DNA of 30,273 bases, taken from contig PYST01000421.1 of the NCBI GenBank assembly GCA_003049485.1, forward strand, positions 1 through 30,273, written 5' to 3'. Below the pieces are notes generated by a model. It saw only the letters and a program-made list of their open reading frames with translations. It was not told the origin of the DNA and ran no database searches. A program made the translations under genes and the position numbers. This DNA comes from Ophioceras dolichostomum. Taxonomy: Eukaryota > Ascomycota > Sordariomycetes > Magnaporthales > Ophioceraceae. Numbering within the stretch: the first letter of the stretch is position 1; every line of letters starts with the position of its first letter. Below, piece by piece: positions 20,977-30,273 of this stretch.

Positions 20977-23900
20977 TGAATCTCGTCGTCTCTACTGCCC
21001 CGTTCGTCATCTTCCATCATGTATGTTCGTTGCCAAGCTAGTTTCGACCATCTACGGTCTGGGGCGTCCCCTGGATAACGGGGCGTCCTAAACCAGCAAT
21101 AATATTTGCCATCTACCTTGTTGCCCAACAAATGTTGTGATGAAGAGATTACGCACACATCATCCACGAATACCGATGACACGGCACTGTATTGTACTGT
21201 AATAGTTGTTCTTCCGTAGTATACCTATCTACCTGTAAAGGCTAGAGCACTATTCTCCACATGTTTCAGTACATCACAGAATAGCTCGGCTAGAACGAGA
21301 CAATAACTATCAATATGCGTCCATACACGAGAAACCACTGGCTAGCAAGCCGTCGGTGCCGTCCCAGCAGTCGACCTCAACACAGCGGCAGCCGCGCACC
21401 AGCGCCGAGATTCGGCGTTCCACTGTAAGATCTTCTGGTCCATCAGCCGGCCGGATGTGACCCAGACGGCATGGTCTCCCCAATCCAGGACGATTCATCG
21501 ACCTTCGTCCACGCCTTGCTTCTAGTAGTTGTCGTGTATCTGGAATCCCGTCCTCCTCTAGATAAGTACTAGCCCGCCGCTATCCCCGTTGTGCTCGGCA
21601 GCACCCGGTGCGACAGCACGTCGGCACTAGTAGGTTGGACGGAGAGTCGGCGACAGCGAAGGAAGACAAAGGAAAAGAAGAATCTTTGCCACGTTCCTCC
21701 GGACAGCTTCAGCGATCCCCGCGACGAGGAGCGGGCCCAATATCATGGCTTGTCCCGACTGTCTTCCCGGCAGTGTACAGATCACATTGATCCCCCTCCC
21801 GCGATGGACCACGCAGCCAAGGTTCCGCCAGCGGCTGCTTTCTAGACCTAGTTAGCCCCTCTCTTCTTGCGCGCCTTGGTAAACTTCCTCTCCTTAATTC
21901 CACTTCTGATCCACGGCCGCTAGCCTAGCGGGCCGCAGCCGCGGGGAAACCGGGGGATGGCTAGGTGGAAGGGATCCCTCCCTGTCAGCTCTGTCGTGGA
22001 TGGTGTGCCCGCCCCACGAGGAGTTGCCGCGGTCGCTCCACAGGTCGGGGCTGCTGGTGTAGTTGGTGTGGTTGTAGCTGGTCTATCTCTCGATGGGCTG
22101 CACGTCGACTTCGCCGCGGTCGGCTCCGCGCCAGCCTGGGTCGCAGAGGCAGCTCTTCTGGCGGTGGTAGACACCGTTGAAGCTATAGCTTACGTCCGAC
22201 TGGCACCGTGCTCTGGCCAGGAGGGTGGCTTATGGGATGGTCGCGAGGGAGGTGATGACCGTAGACGCTCGCATTGTTGGCGAGGCAAGGGTGCCTGCTG
22301 AGGTGTGCCGTCCGCACCGCTGGTTAGTCGCCGGTCTATTCTTCTAGAAGGCAAAGTACACTTGAGATTCTCGGGGAGTCAAATACCTTAGACTCCTATC
22401 CCTAGACGTGTGTCATGCTTGGGAGCATCGTGTGGAGATGGACCGGACTAGGGCTTCGAAGATTGCCGGCGTCCGAGCGAGCGGTATTCCCCCCTGCACT
22501 TTGGGATCTCAGGAACAATCGATCAAGAGAGACCCGCGCAAAAGTCCGAGGCAGGCTCTCGCTTGGTTTTTGCAGCTGTCGAAATATTTAGCGAGACTAA
22601 TTGTGGGCGTCGGTTTTCTTGGGGTTACGGCTGGAGCTCATCGTCCTGAGCCTGACACCATCTACTGTCGTGATGACCACGTCGACGATGGCCGAGGTTG
22701 AGGAGCGCTGGGCGGCTTCAGGGCCGTCGCCTCTAGCCAGGTGCGGGAGCTCGGCAGTCGAGCTTCCCGCATTATCACGGACGGCCCCCGTCGCGCGTGC
22801 CGTCAGGGTCGCCTCGTCCTCGTCCAGCTCCAAGATGTAGTTTGTTGGAAAGATGAATGCCTGGGTTGTCCATTAATCTGGGGGTGTTGAGGTGTTGAAG
22901 CTTCAGGGCTGTCAGGGCGGGAAGCCACGACCTAGGATGGAAAAATTCGTAGTGGAACATCTTTTTGCCTGACATAGCAATGACAGCGAGAATTTCGTGT
23001 AAGCTGTGCTTTGTAGACGCACTGTAAATTGGGTTGATGCCCGCATGTTCCATTAACATCGCTGATTTGATGTTCTGCACAGCTCGTACAGGAGCATCAC
23101 CGCTCTGGAGAAGGGCTGCCAACGGCTGCTGTTACTCAGAACCATTGACTCCAGGATAGCCTTTTCTGCTCACACGTTACGGGGAAACTTCGAGATTCGT
23201 TCGTCGCTAACGCATCAAGGCATTCAGCATTGGTACTTGCCAAAGTGCTGCGAAGGTTGAAGGGGAAGGTTGGCGGTGGCGAGCAGGTTGACCCGTGCAT
23301 CTCAACTGCGCGATTGGCAGCTAGGCGCTGTTGAGCACGTCGAGGCAGTCCGACTGACTCCCTCAGACCCAAACGGACAGTCATGCAGCCGGCGTCCTCG
23401 TTGTTGTCTTCCTGCTAACAGGAGTTCTTGAGGACGCAGCACCATATGACACTGCTAGTCCTTGTCGTATCTGTCTCTTAGGTCGCGCCACAGTCATCTC
23501 TAGGACGGGGATGCAAGGACAGCTGACGACAGCAAAACCGATACTCCGTGATGGGCAGGGCACGACCTTGCAGCTATGGTCTCTAACTTAACTTCATGAC
23601 GGGGAAGCTCGCAGCAGCAACTGTCGCGGCTTGTAAGCACACTAGTTGGTTTCTGTTTAGTAGTAGTATCTTGTAGACCTACTGATCTTCAGCCGCAGTG
23701 GTAGTTGACATTAAAGATCGGCAGTTAGTTTTCGGTGGTAGCTGATCTCGTACGGCATCCAATTTGGAGGGCCGAGATCGGCCGGTATCAGTCGGCGAGT
23801 ACTTTGGTCCAGCAGCGTTGGATGCAGATGCCGTCCTCGGCGTCGAAAGGAGTGGTGCGCCTGGCTCGGAGACGCTCATCTAGTTGCGGGAACTACTACG

Positions 23901-26078
23901 TCGGGAGCATGTCCGACAGGTTTATGGCCATGTAGAGCCCTGGGCGTTGCTTGCCCAGTCCCGGGATACCTCATTCGAAGCAGAGCCCGAGGCGGTTGGG
24001 GTATGGGCTCATCCCCAGAGGCGCACGCCTCCGTTCCGGTCCCCTCCCACAGGTAGAGAGTGCATCGTGCGTTTAGTTCGTGCGGAAGAAGGTTCTCTCG
24101 ATGGCCCTGGGTTCCCCGCACGACCTCCTCCCTTGGGCAATGATCGTCGGGCACCGTCTCCCCGCCTTGGGGGGTCACTGCATCTGCCTTGACACTGCAT
24201 CTGAATTGATGATGCGGGTGGTCTGGGAGATGCGGGCTGGTGATTGGAATCACGAACGTCGTCACAGAGCGGGTACTGGTGTCTTTTGGCGTTCTCTCTT
24301 CGTTTTGTCTCTTTTCTTCGCTTCTGCTTCGCCGGATGCCCCCAGCCGTCAAGGGGTTGTGAATAGGGTTTTCAAGGGGACATCTGCGATGGCTTCGTTA
24401 CTGTGTGTGGAAATATTCATCAGTCATCGGTCCCTCTACTTCCGTCGTCCACCATGCGGTTAAAGTCGCCCCTTTATCTCATCAGCATGGCTCGGCCCGC
24501 AACGCTCGCCATTGGGCGAGCGGGACCGTGACAACAGCATTGAGCATGCAAGGCTGGGCCGTCTGTTGGCGCATCTTCGCGGGGCATCGAGCTGAGTGAG
24601 GGGCAAGCAGGATGCCCCAGACCAAATCCGTCCATCCTCGTGATGGAAAGCTGCAGCAGCTCGGCCCAATTCTGTGGCCTTGGGTAGGATTCTGGAATGA
24701 CAACGGAAATATTCCATGGGGGTTCAGAGGAATGGATGTAATAAATCAACAAATTAAAACCATGGCCGTGGAGCAGAGCGGGCGGGAGAGCCGTGTCTCG
24801 GCGGTAAGAGGTCCATTGCATCCTGGATTTCTGATGGGAGGCTTCGGAGGGAGGGTGTCGCTGGTGTTACTGATTGATAATTCGAACGTTGGTGTCTGCG
24901 GGGAAGACAGGATTTGTCTTTTTTTCTCTCTCCTCTCTCTCTGTGTATGTATATTGGTAGGGTTTGGACCCTAGAAAAGACCGGACGGCAAGGGTTTTTT
25001 TTTTGTAGGGAATTCCTTATCTGATCGTCCGACCTCGATTTGCATGAGGGGAAAAATGACCCGAGCCCAGCCGAGGCGTCAGAGGTGTTGACGGAGGCAG
25101 TTCGCCATCGGCGTCATCATTGTGAGATTAGCCAATCCGACAATACAGCGATATCTGCGATCGAAAAGAAGCAAAGAAGCTCTGGCTTCACCGAAGCTTA
25201 GCCACGGCATTCTGCCAGAAATTGGCTTTGCAGTGGGATCGGTTTTCGCCACCTGCAAGGTAGAGCTTCTCGGCTTTCATCTGTGACGAGCTGTGACGAG
25301 TTGGATGCCCGATGAGCTGGCGTGCGTAGATCTCGCAAGGAGGCTTGCACTAGCTGACCTGCTGTGGAACATCGCCCGCCGCCCCGCGTCGTCGGAATCT
25401 CCAGAATCGTGAGATTGAGGCTGCCTGAACGGAGCTGACATGGAGATCTTGTCCCGCATCGATGCCTTTCTCAACGCCCGGCGAGACTTAGGCCCGAATT
25501 CTCGCCCGACTTCTTTTACGACGCGTACGTGAATCACTACTAGTGCTGGTACTAATTGCTCAGCACTACCACAACCTGATCCATCTGCCTCGACGCTCGC
25601 AACTCGACAATTGCTCCGGCTTTTTTATAGAGTTGGCTGAAATCACTGATCATTCGAACTCACCCGCCTCCCGGATTGCCAGGCAGAACTCAGGTCCACG
25701 CTCTCCAGCAGGGGCCTGAAAGCGCAGAGGAACTTACCTTGCCCAGGCGCACTGGCTTCGTGCTCCCCACGCCCCCGCTTGCCTGGGCCTGGTCTGGGTC
25801 CCGAGCAAGCCCTGTAGTTCCCTCTAGATTGGCGGCACGAAGGCGCCAACGGCCAGCCCATTTCTTGTGTCTCCCCTGCCTCCTGGTCTTTCTCGACTCC
25901 CTCGTTCCTTCTTTCCCCGAACACACGCCATCTCTGTTTTCTTAGCCGCTCCTTTCCTCCCGACTCCGCGAAATAGGCCAGCCTTCCGCAATTCGAACCT
26001 CCATCTTCTGCCCTTCACCTCGAGGAACTGGGCAGGCACCACTACAAGAAAAGCGGAGCGAACTTCCATCACGAGACC
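20977..26078. other. Gene-poor stretch of about 5 kb
   Basis: I cannot support any gene here. The ORFs on both strands are short, many lack an ATG, and none carries a motif I recognise. A minus-strand reading at about 23122-22775 is somewhat protein-like (stretches such as HSLHEILAVIAMSGKKMFHYEFFHP). It begins without an ATG and degenerates into a Gly/Arg-rich end, so it might be a fossil coding fragment. T-tracts occur at about 24920 and 24995. Confidence 0.45.
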
Positions 26079-26135
26079 ATGACCGTGGGGACATTCAGAT
26101 TACTCGATTTTCTGGTGCCACCTTGGTGGCCCTGA
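26079..26135 (+). promoter_or_regulatory. Possible upstream ORF (18 codons) in the cyclin leader
   Basis: An ATG at 26079 with A at -3 (AGACCATGACC) opens an 18-codon reading ending in TGA at 26133-26135. By eye I found no other ATG from there to the cyclin start at 26458. If the transcript begins upstream of 26079, this would be the first ORF a scanning ribosome meets. The transcription start is unknown, so the feature is conditional. Confidence 0.3.
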
Positions 26136-26457
26136 CTTTTTTTTTTGTGTTTCTTTGCCTGATCCAGTATCTTTTGACGCTCATTGTCGTCGTCGTCGTC
26201 AAACCTGTTGTCTGTTTTGTCATATTTATCTCGCTTCTGCCTTTGGCGCGGACTACTACATATCTCCTACGCGTCTCGTCCTCGCGCCATTCCTCTCGTG
26301 CCTACCAACCACCTATCCTCTGTGTCTCGCCCCCGCAGCAGTTCGACGTATTACCTGTAGTACCCTCCAGCCTATCCTCATTCGCAAATCTACCCCAACG
26401 ATTCAAAGTTGAACGAAGCTCGAAGCAGACTACAAGCAGTCTGTGAGCTGGAAGATC

Positions 26458-27649
26458 ATGTCTTGTGGAGACACTCGCCACGGCGAGGGCCCAAACAGGC
26501 CGGAGACTCCCACAGCAGCCTCGGCCTCCTCCCCAGAACCCCAGCTTGGCACGAAGAGCCCTTCCCCGCCGGCAGCTCCACCTCCCCCTCCGAACCCTGC
26601 TTCAGACCCTCGACTCCGAGTCTCCGGCCGCGAGCGACCCAGAACCACCTCCGGCGGCAGTCTCGCAACAAACCTGTCTCCCTCGGGCTCGCCCACCTCC
26701 GTGAGACACGCACCACCGCCAAGTTCCCTTAGCGAGGACATCTTCGCCGTGCCCCCCTCGGCGGCCGTGCGGCTCCTGGGAGCAAGCATCGAGGCGCTCG
26801 TGCGCCTCACGCCCGATATCCCCCCGGCTGCACTACCCGATAATCTCGAGACTCCCAACATGCGGGGGATGGAGGTGGAAAAGCAGGCTATCAAGCGGTC
26901 GCACTCCGAGCGGACCCTCCAGCGCCTACGGAAAGAAGCGGAGGCGGCAGCCGCCCTGGCCGCCCAGGCGCCCCTGGGCTCGCAGACGGCCTCGCCCGGT
27001 GCCTCCACCTATTCGCCGCCCGCGCCGCCCGCGACGACCCAAATCCCGGCAGCCCTGGCGTCATCGGCCCACACGCTCGGCGGTAGCATCGACGGCGTCA
27101 GGCTACGTAGCCCATCGCCGACGCCACGGGCCTGCCCACCGTCGACCCCGGAGCCTTTCACGGTGATCGGGGAGCACTCGCAGCCGGTCAACATCCAGCA
27201 CAGTGCGATCACTCGGAAGTTCTACTCTAAGAAAGCTCCCAGTATCAGCATCGGCGACTACCTCCTGCGGTTGCACACCTACTGCCCGTCGTCCACGGCC
27301 GTGTACCTGGCGACGTCCCTGTACCTGTACCGCCTCGCGATTGACCAGGGCTCCATCGTGGTGACGCGCCGCAACGCGCACCGCCTCCTGCTCGCGGCCC
27401 TGCGCGTGGCTAACAAGGCGCTCGAGGACCGCTGCTACCCGCACGCCCTGGTGGCCGAGGTCGGCGGCGTGAGCAAGGCCGAGCTGGCGCGTCTCGAGAT
27501 TAGTTTCTGCTTCTTGTCCGGCTTCGAGCTGGTCGTCACACGGGCGCAGATGGAGAAGCACTGGGCCGTCATGAGGACGCCGCCTAGGGAGCTGGCCATC
27601 GTTGGCGGCCTCGGGGGCACCTCCAGTGCTGGTGCTGCCGCGCTGGGGG

Positions 27650-27683
<34 letters not shown>

Positions 27684-27807
27684 CCAGCAAAAGCCGCCGG
27701 GTGGTGATGGAGAGGAGAGGACTGCGGACACGGCCGTGACGGGCACGGACGAGTACGACGCCCTCGAGATGAGCTCTACTGCCAGCAACCCTAAGAGATC
27801 GCTGTAG
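26458..27807 (+). CDS. PHO80-like cyclin (PREG/Pcl family)
   Basis: A 449-residue intronless cyclin that would bind and direct a PHO85-type cyclin-dependent kinase; in yeast and Neurospora this pair represses the phosphate-starvation response. The N-terminal 90 residues are Pro/Ser-rich and disordered. About residues 92-160 carry the conserved block SEDIFAVPPSAAVRLLGASIEALVRLTPDIPP and an Ala-rich helix. The cyclin box spans about 251-361: ITRKFYSKKAPSISIGDYL, CPSSTAVYLATSLYLYRLA, TRRNAHRLLLAALRVANKALED and EVGGVSKAELARLEISFCFLSGFELVV, as in PHO80/PREG. A Gln run (9 Q, then HQQ) lies at 400-411 in the disordered tail. The first in-frame ATG is 26458, with A at -3; an in-frame GTG at 26443 is not a likely start. 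Neurospora preg is the closest named relative I can suggest, but other PHO80-like paralogues exist, so no symbol is given. Confidence 0.9.
27655..27690 (+). repeat. CAG repeat encoding polyglutamine
   Basis: Nine consecutive CAG codons, then CAC CAG CAA, inside the cyclin gene after the cyclin box. Pure CAG tracts are slippage-prone, so the length is likely to vary between strains. Confidence 0.9.
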
Positions 27808-28871
27808 TGGTCGTCCACCGACCGTCGACCAAGAGCCGAGGGCAGAGTTGGAGACGACAGCGGAGTTTGGGAGTTTGGTGAGACATGCGTTGTTCTTGCC
27901 TCGATCTCTTTTGGTCCAGTTCTCCTAGAAGAATCTTGCTCTAGTCGGTGGGAGACTACAGCAGAAACAGGCGGGGACAGCCCTCGAATTTAGGGAGGGC
28001 GGCGAGGAGGACATTTGAGGCCCCTAATGCCCCAGTGCTGGGAAATTATGCTTTCCCCCTGAACCAAACTTTCCCCGCGACATCAGTACCCCCCACCCAT
28101 ACCTCCATGCCTTTTTTTTTTTTCTCGCCACCGCGCGCGGGTTAAACCCTCGCCCACATTACCTACCTGTTTGTCACCTTTGTCGCATGCATTTTTCTGT
28201 TTACACTAATGGAAGCGGGGGATTATCGGAACCTAAAATCGTGGGTGGCCGGCGTCGGCAAGGGGGGCTTCAGCGGAACTGGCTAGGCTAGGCGCGGGGT
28301 TTGGGCGTGGCAGGCTGGCGGATTCAGCGGATCACATCACATCACATCACGTCACGGTTGAGGACCTCATGCAGAGGTTGGAGGGAGAATGTCCCTAATA
28401 TCCCGGCACCTACGTACCCGTACCTATTGCGTTGTCTTTTTATGTGGTTCTTCACACTTGCATCATGATACCCCTTGGAGAGACAGGCGCACTTTACCCT
28501 ACTTCGCACCTTCTAATTACACCTTCAGCGCAGCACAGGCAGCCTCGTTGGCGCAGCATTAATAGTATTGCAATAGAAGCATTGTTTTTAATATCATGGA
28601 GGTGCCTGACTGCCTGGACTGTTTCCTCACACACACCGCCTAATTCGTGAAGAGCTTCGCATCTCGGTGTCCTACAAAATACACAGAGCTCAGCACAGCA
28701 GATAACAATTCGCAAACCCTAGCCCCTGTCCACTGTGCCCCTTGAAAGCTACCCCGCCTCGTGGGCTTTGGCAACCTGGTCAAAAGCTCTTCCGGCATTA
28801 CCTCCCCCTGACAGCTATTACCTACCACCTCCAAAAGGCAATCTGCCTCTAGGTAATCAACTGCTGGCTGG
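27808..28871. other. Intergenic stretch between cyclin and aminopeptidase
   Basis: No gene is supported. It includes a T-run at about 28110-28121 and an ATCAC microsatellite (four copies plus GTCAC, 28331-28355). Cyclin 3' and aminopeptidase 5' regulatory sequence must lie here, but I see no strong core-promoter motif. Confidence 0.45.
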
Positions 28872-29111
28872 ATGACCTACTGTGTGCGGTTTCGCCCCGT
28901 GACCGGAGCTCTAGCAGTAGCGTTCCGGACCCCTCATCCACGAACCGTACCTAGAGCTCTGCCGGGCGACTCCGCCTCCCCCGCGAAGCCACTTTCCACA
29001 AAAACGGCAGTCCTGTTCAACTCCGCTGCTTCATCGCAGAACCGCCGCCAGCTGCCGTCCTCTTCTTCCTACTACCCCCGAGTCCCGACGAACACCCCGA
29101 GACCGCGAAAA
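28872..29111 (+). other. In-frame N-terminal extension, possible mitochondrial presequence
   Basis: An ATG at 28872 is in frame with the aminopeptidase ATG at 29112 and adds 80 codons without a stop. The added peptide is rich in Arg, Lys, Ser, Ala and Pro with a single acidic residue, as expected of a mitochondrial targeting sequence. Its start context is weak (T at -3), whereas 29112 has A at -3 and G at +4. It could equally be untranslated leader that is open by chance. Confidence 0.35.
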
Positions 29112-30172
29112 ATGGCGACCCAACCCTACGACGAGATCCTCAAGGGGAAATACCCCGCCAAGGCGCACGCGCGGCGCGTCGTGGAGCTCCTCGTCGCGAG
29201 CGGCGTGGCCGGTGTCACGACCGGTGTGTTATACCTAGAGGGACAGAAGACGAGGATGATCGAGGATAATGACAGCGAAGGCCATTTCCGGTACGTCACC
29301 CGTCTGCTACTTATTTGTACAGTTGCCCCTGCCCCTTTTTGGCCCCTTCCATGCTCCCGATGACGGCTTTTCTGGCTCTGCCACGCTGTTCGAAACGTCC
29401 GAGGTCATTACTAGTACCACTAGTAGTACACCGCTACACTCTGTGCTATCGAATCCGGAGCTGTCTGTTCCCTTCCCGGCTAACACCAAGCTCATCCGTC
29501 CGTCTCTTTCTGCAACGCCAAAGCCAACGCCGATACTTCTACTACCTGACCGGCTGCGACGTCCCCGACTGCCACCTGATCTACGACGTCGCCACCTCGC
29601 GCTCGACGCTCTTCATCCCGCCCGTCGATCCCGAGTCGGTCATCTGGTCCGGCATGCCCCTCTCCGCGCCCGAGGCACTCGCGAAGTACGACGTCGACGA
29701 GGTGCGCTACACGACCGAGGTCAACGCCGCGCTCGCCCACCTGTCTTCGTCCTCCCCGTCCCCTTCGACCTCGACAGTCTTCGCGATACCCGAGCAGGTC
29801 TCCCACTCGATCACCTTCCTCGGTTTTTCTTCTAAGAACCTGTCGGCCCTCAAGGCGACGATCGAGCGCGCGCGCGTGGTGAAATCGGAGTACGAGCTCG
29901 CGCTGATCGCCAAGGCCAACGAGATCTCCAGCGCGGCGCACGACGCGGCGCTGCGGAGGGTCGGGACCGCGGGGAACGAGCGCGAGCTGCACGCCGTGTT
30001 CCTGGCGGAGTGCATGTCCAGGGGCGCGAAGAACCAGGCGTACCAGCCCATCGTCGCGAGCGGGCGCGCCGCGGCCACGCTGCATTATGTCAGGAACGAC
30101 GAGCCGCTGGAGGGGAAGCTGAATCTGCTGCTGGATGCGGCCTGTGAGCTGAACTGCTATGCTTCTGACATC
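29112..30172 (+). CDS. pepP: Xaa-Pro aminopeptidase (M24B, pepP-type), partial
   Basis: A proline-specific metallopeptidase that removes the first residue of peptides with proline second, using two Mn/Zn ions. Exon 1 (29112-29290) and exon 2 (29524-30172) join in phase across a 233-nt intron; a further GTACGT donor at 30173 opens an intron that leaves the window, so the C-terminal half is missing. Visible family blocks: ILKGKYPAKAHARRV and LEGQKTRMIEDND at the start; FRQRRYFYYLTGC across the splice; FIPPVDPESVIWSGMPLS; YDVDEVRYTTEVNAALA; the hinge ARVVKSEYELALIAKANEISS.AHDAAL; and NQAYQPIVASGRAAATLHYVRND entering the catalytic pita-bread domain. The two Asp in LLLDAACELNCYASDI are the first two metal ligands; the His and Glu ligands lie beyond the edge. 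The common DAG is DAA here. Symbol by resemblance to fungal pepP; cytosolic unless the 28872 start is used. Confidence 0.9.
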
Positions 30173-30273
30173 GTACGTTGCCTCCTTGATGGCAGGTCCC
30201 ATCCTTAACCCCCTTTCTCGTGGTGTTTCCTGCCCCCCCTTTCCCCCCCTCCGCCGCCTCCCCTCTATCCCCC

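Noticed and set aside
26123..26446. 107-codon hydrophobic ORF before the cyclin
   Set aside because: It has no ATG start and its hydrophobicity comes from a T-rich leader segment.
29492..30202. 236-codon minus-strand ORF over the aminopeptidase
   Set aside because: Antisense shadow, Arg/Gly/Val-rich, crossing a splice site of the real gene.
30179..30208. Aminopeptidase ORF continuing to a stop at 30208
   Set aside because: The last codons lie after a GTACGT donor at 30173 that interrupts the conserved ASDI-TR catalytic block; the gene must continue beyond the window.

Overview
The window looks like nuclear DNA of a filamentous ascomycete (Pezizomycotina, probably a Sordariomycete). Genes are GC-rich, monocistronic and on both strands, and are interrupted by short introns of about 80-310 nt with GT(A/G)(A/C)GN donors, CTRAC-like branch sites and AG acceptors. 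The gene families also fit: a fungal-type P450, a SAT4/PTH11-like rhodopsin-domain membrane protein, a PHO80/PREG-type cyclin and a pepP-type Xaa-Pro aminopeptidase. All identifications come from reading motifs by eye; no database search was possible.

Layout. Positions 1-1656 hold no gene I can support apart from a TATA box before the P450. A six-exon cytochrome P450 (+) lies at 1657-4200. A gene-poor stretch with small tandem repeats follows to 6620. A three-exon class I SAM-dependent methyltransferase (-) is at 6621-7903, with a TATA box about 230 nt upstream of its start. After another 2.3 kb without a supported gene comes an intronless metallo-beta-lactamase-fold hydrolase of lactonase type (+) at 10223-11221. 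An FMO-like flavoprotein (-) occupies 12261-14969; its reading frame is whole except for two TAG codons, so I call it a probable pseudogene. A degenerate minisatellite with a period of about 57 nt sits just upstream of it (about 15050-15560).

From 17584 to 18598 there are two or three diverged copies of an intron-plus-exon-like module leading into the start of a five-exon, seven-helix rhodopsin-domain protein (+, 18599-20161). Its 3' flank is pyrimidine-rich and carries three independent short tandem duplications. A desert of about 5 kb follows. Next are a PHO80-like cyclin (+, 26458-27807) with a short upstream ORF in its presumed leader, and an Xaa-Pro aminopeptidase (+, from 29112, possibly 28872) that runs off the right edge inside an intron.

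How the genes relate. The P450, methyltransferase, hydrolase and flavoprotein are all enzyme types that tailor small molecules, and they occur within 13.5 kb. No PKS, NRPS, terpene synthase, transporter or pathway transcription factor is visible, so a biosynthetic cluster is only a hypothesis. The cyclin (phosphate/CDK signalling) and aminopeptidase (peptide turnover) look like housekeeping genes at the right-hand side.

The most informative observations are a frame-supported GC-AG intron and a 22-nt micro-exon in the P450, two TGG-to-TAG-type stops with RIP-like context in the flavoprotein, the 57-nt minisatellite, the repeated intron/exon modules, an 81-nt stop-free in-frame intron in the rhodopsin-domain gene, and a possible dual start (cytosolic and mitochondrial) in the aminopeptidase.
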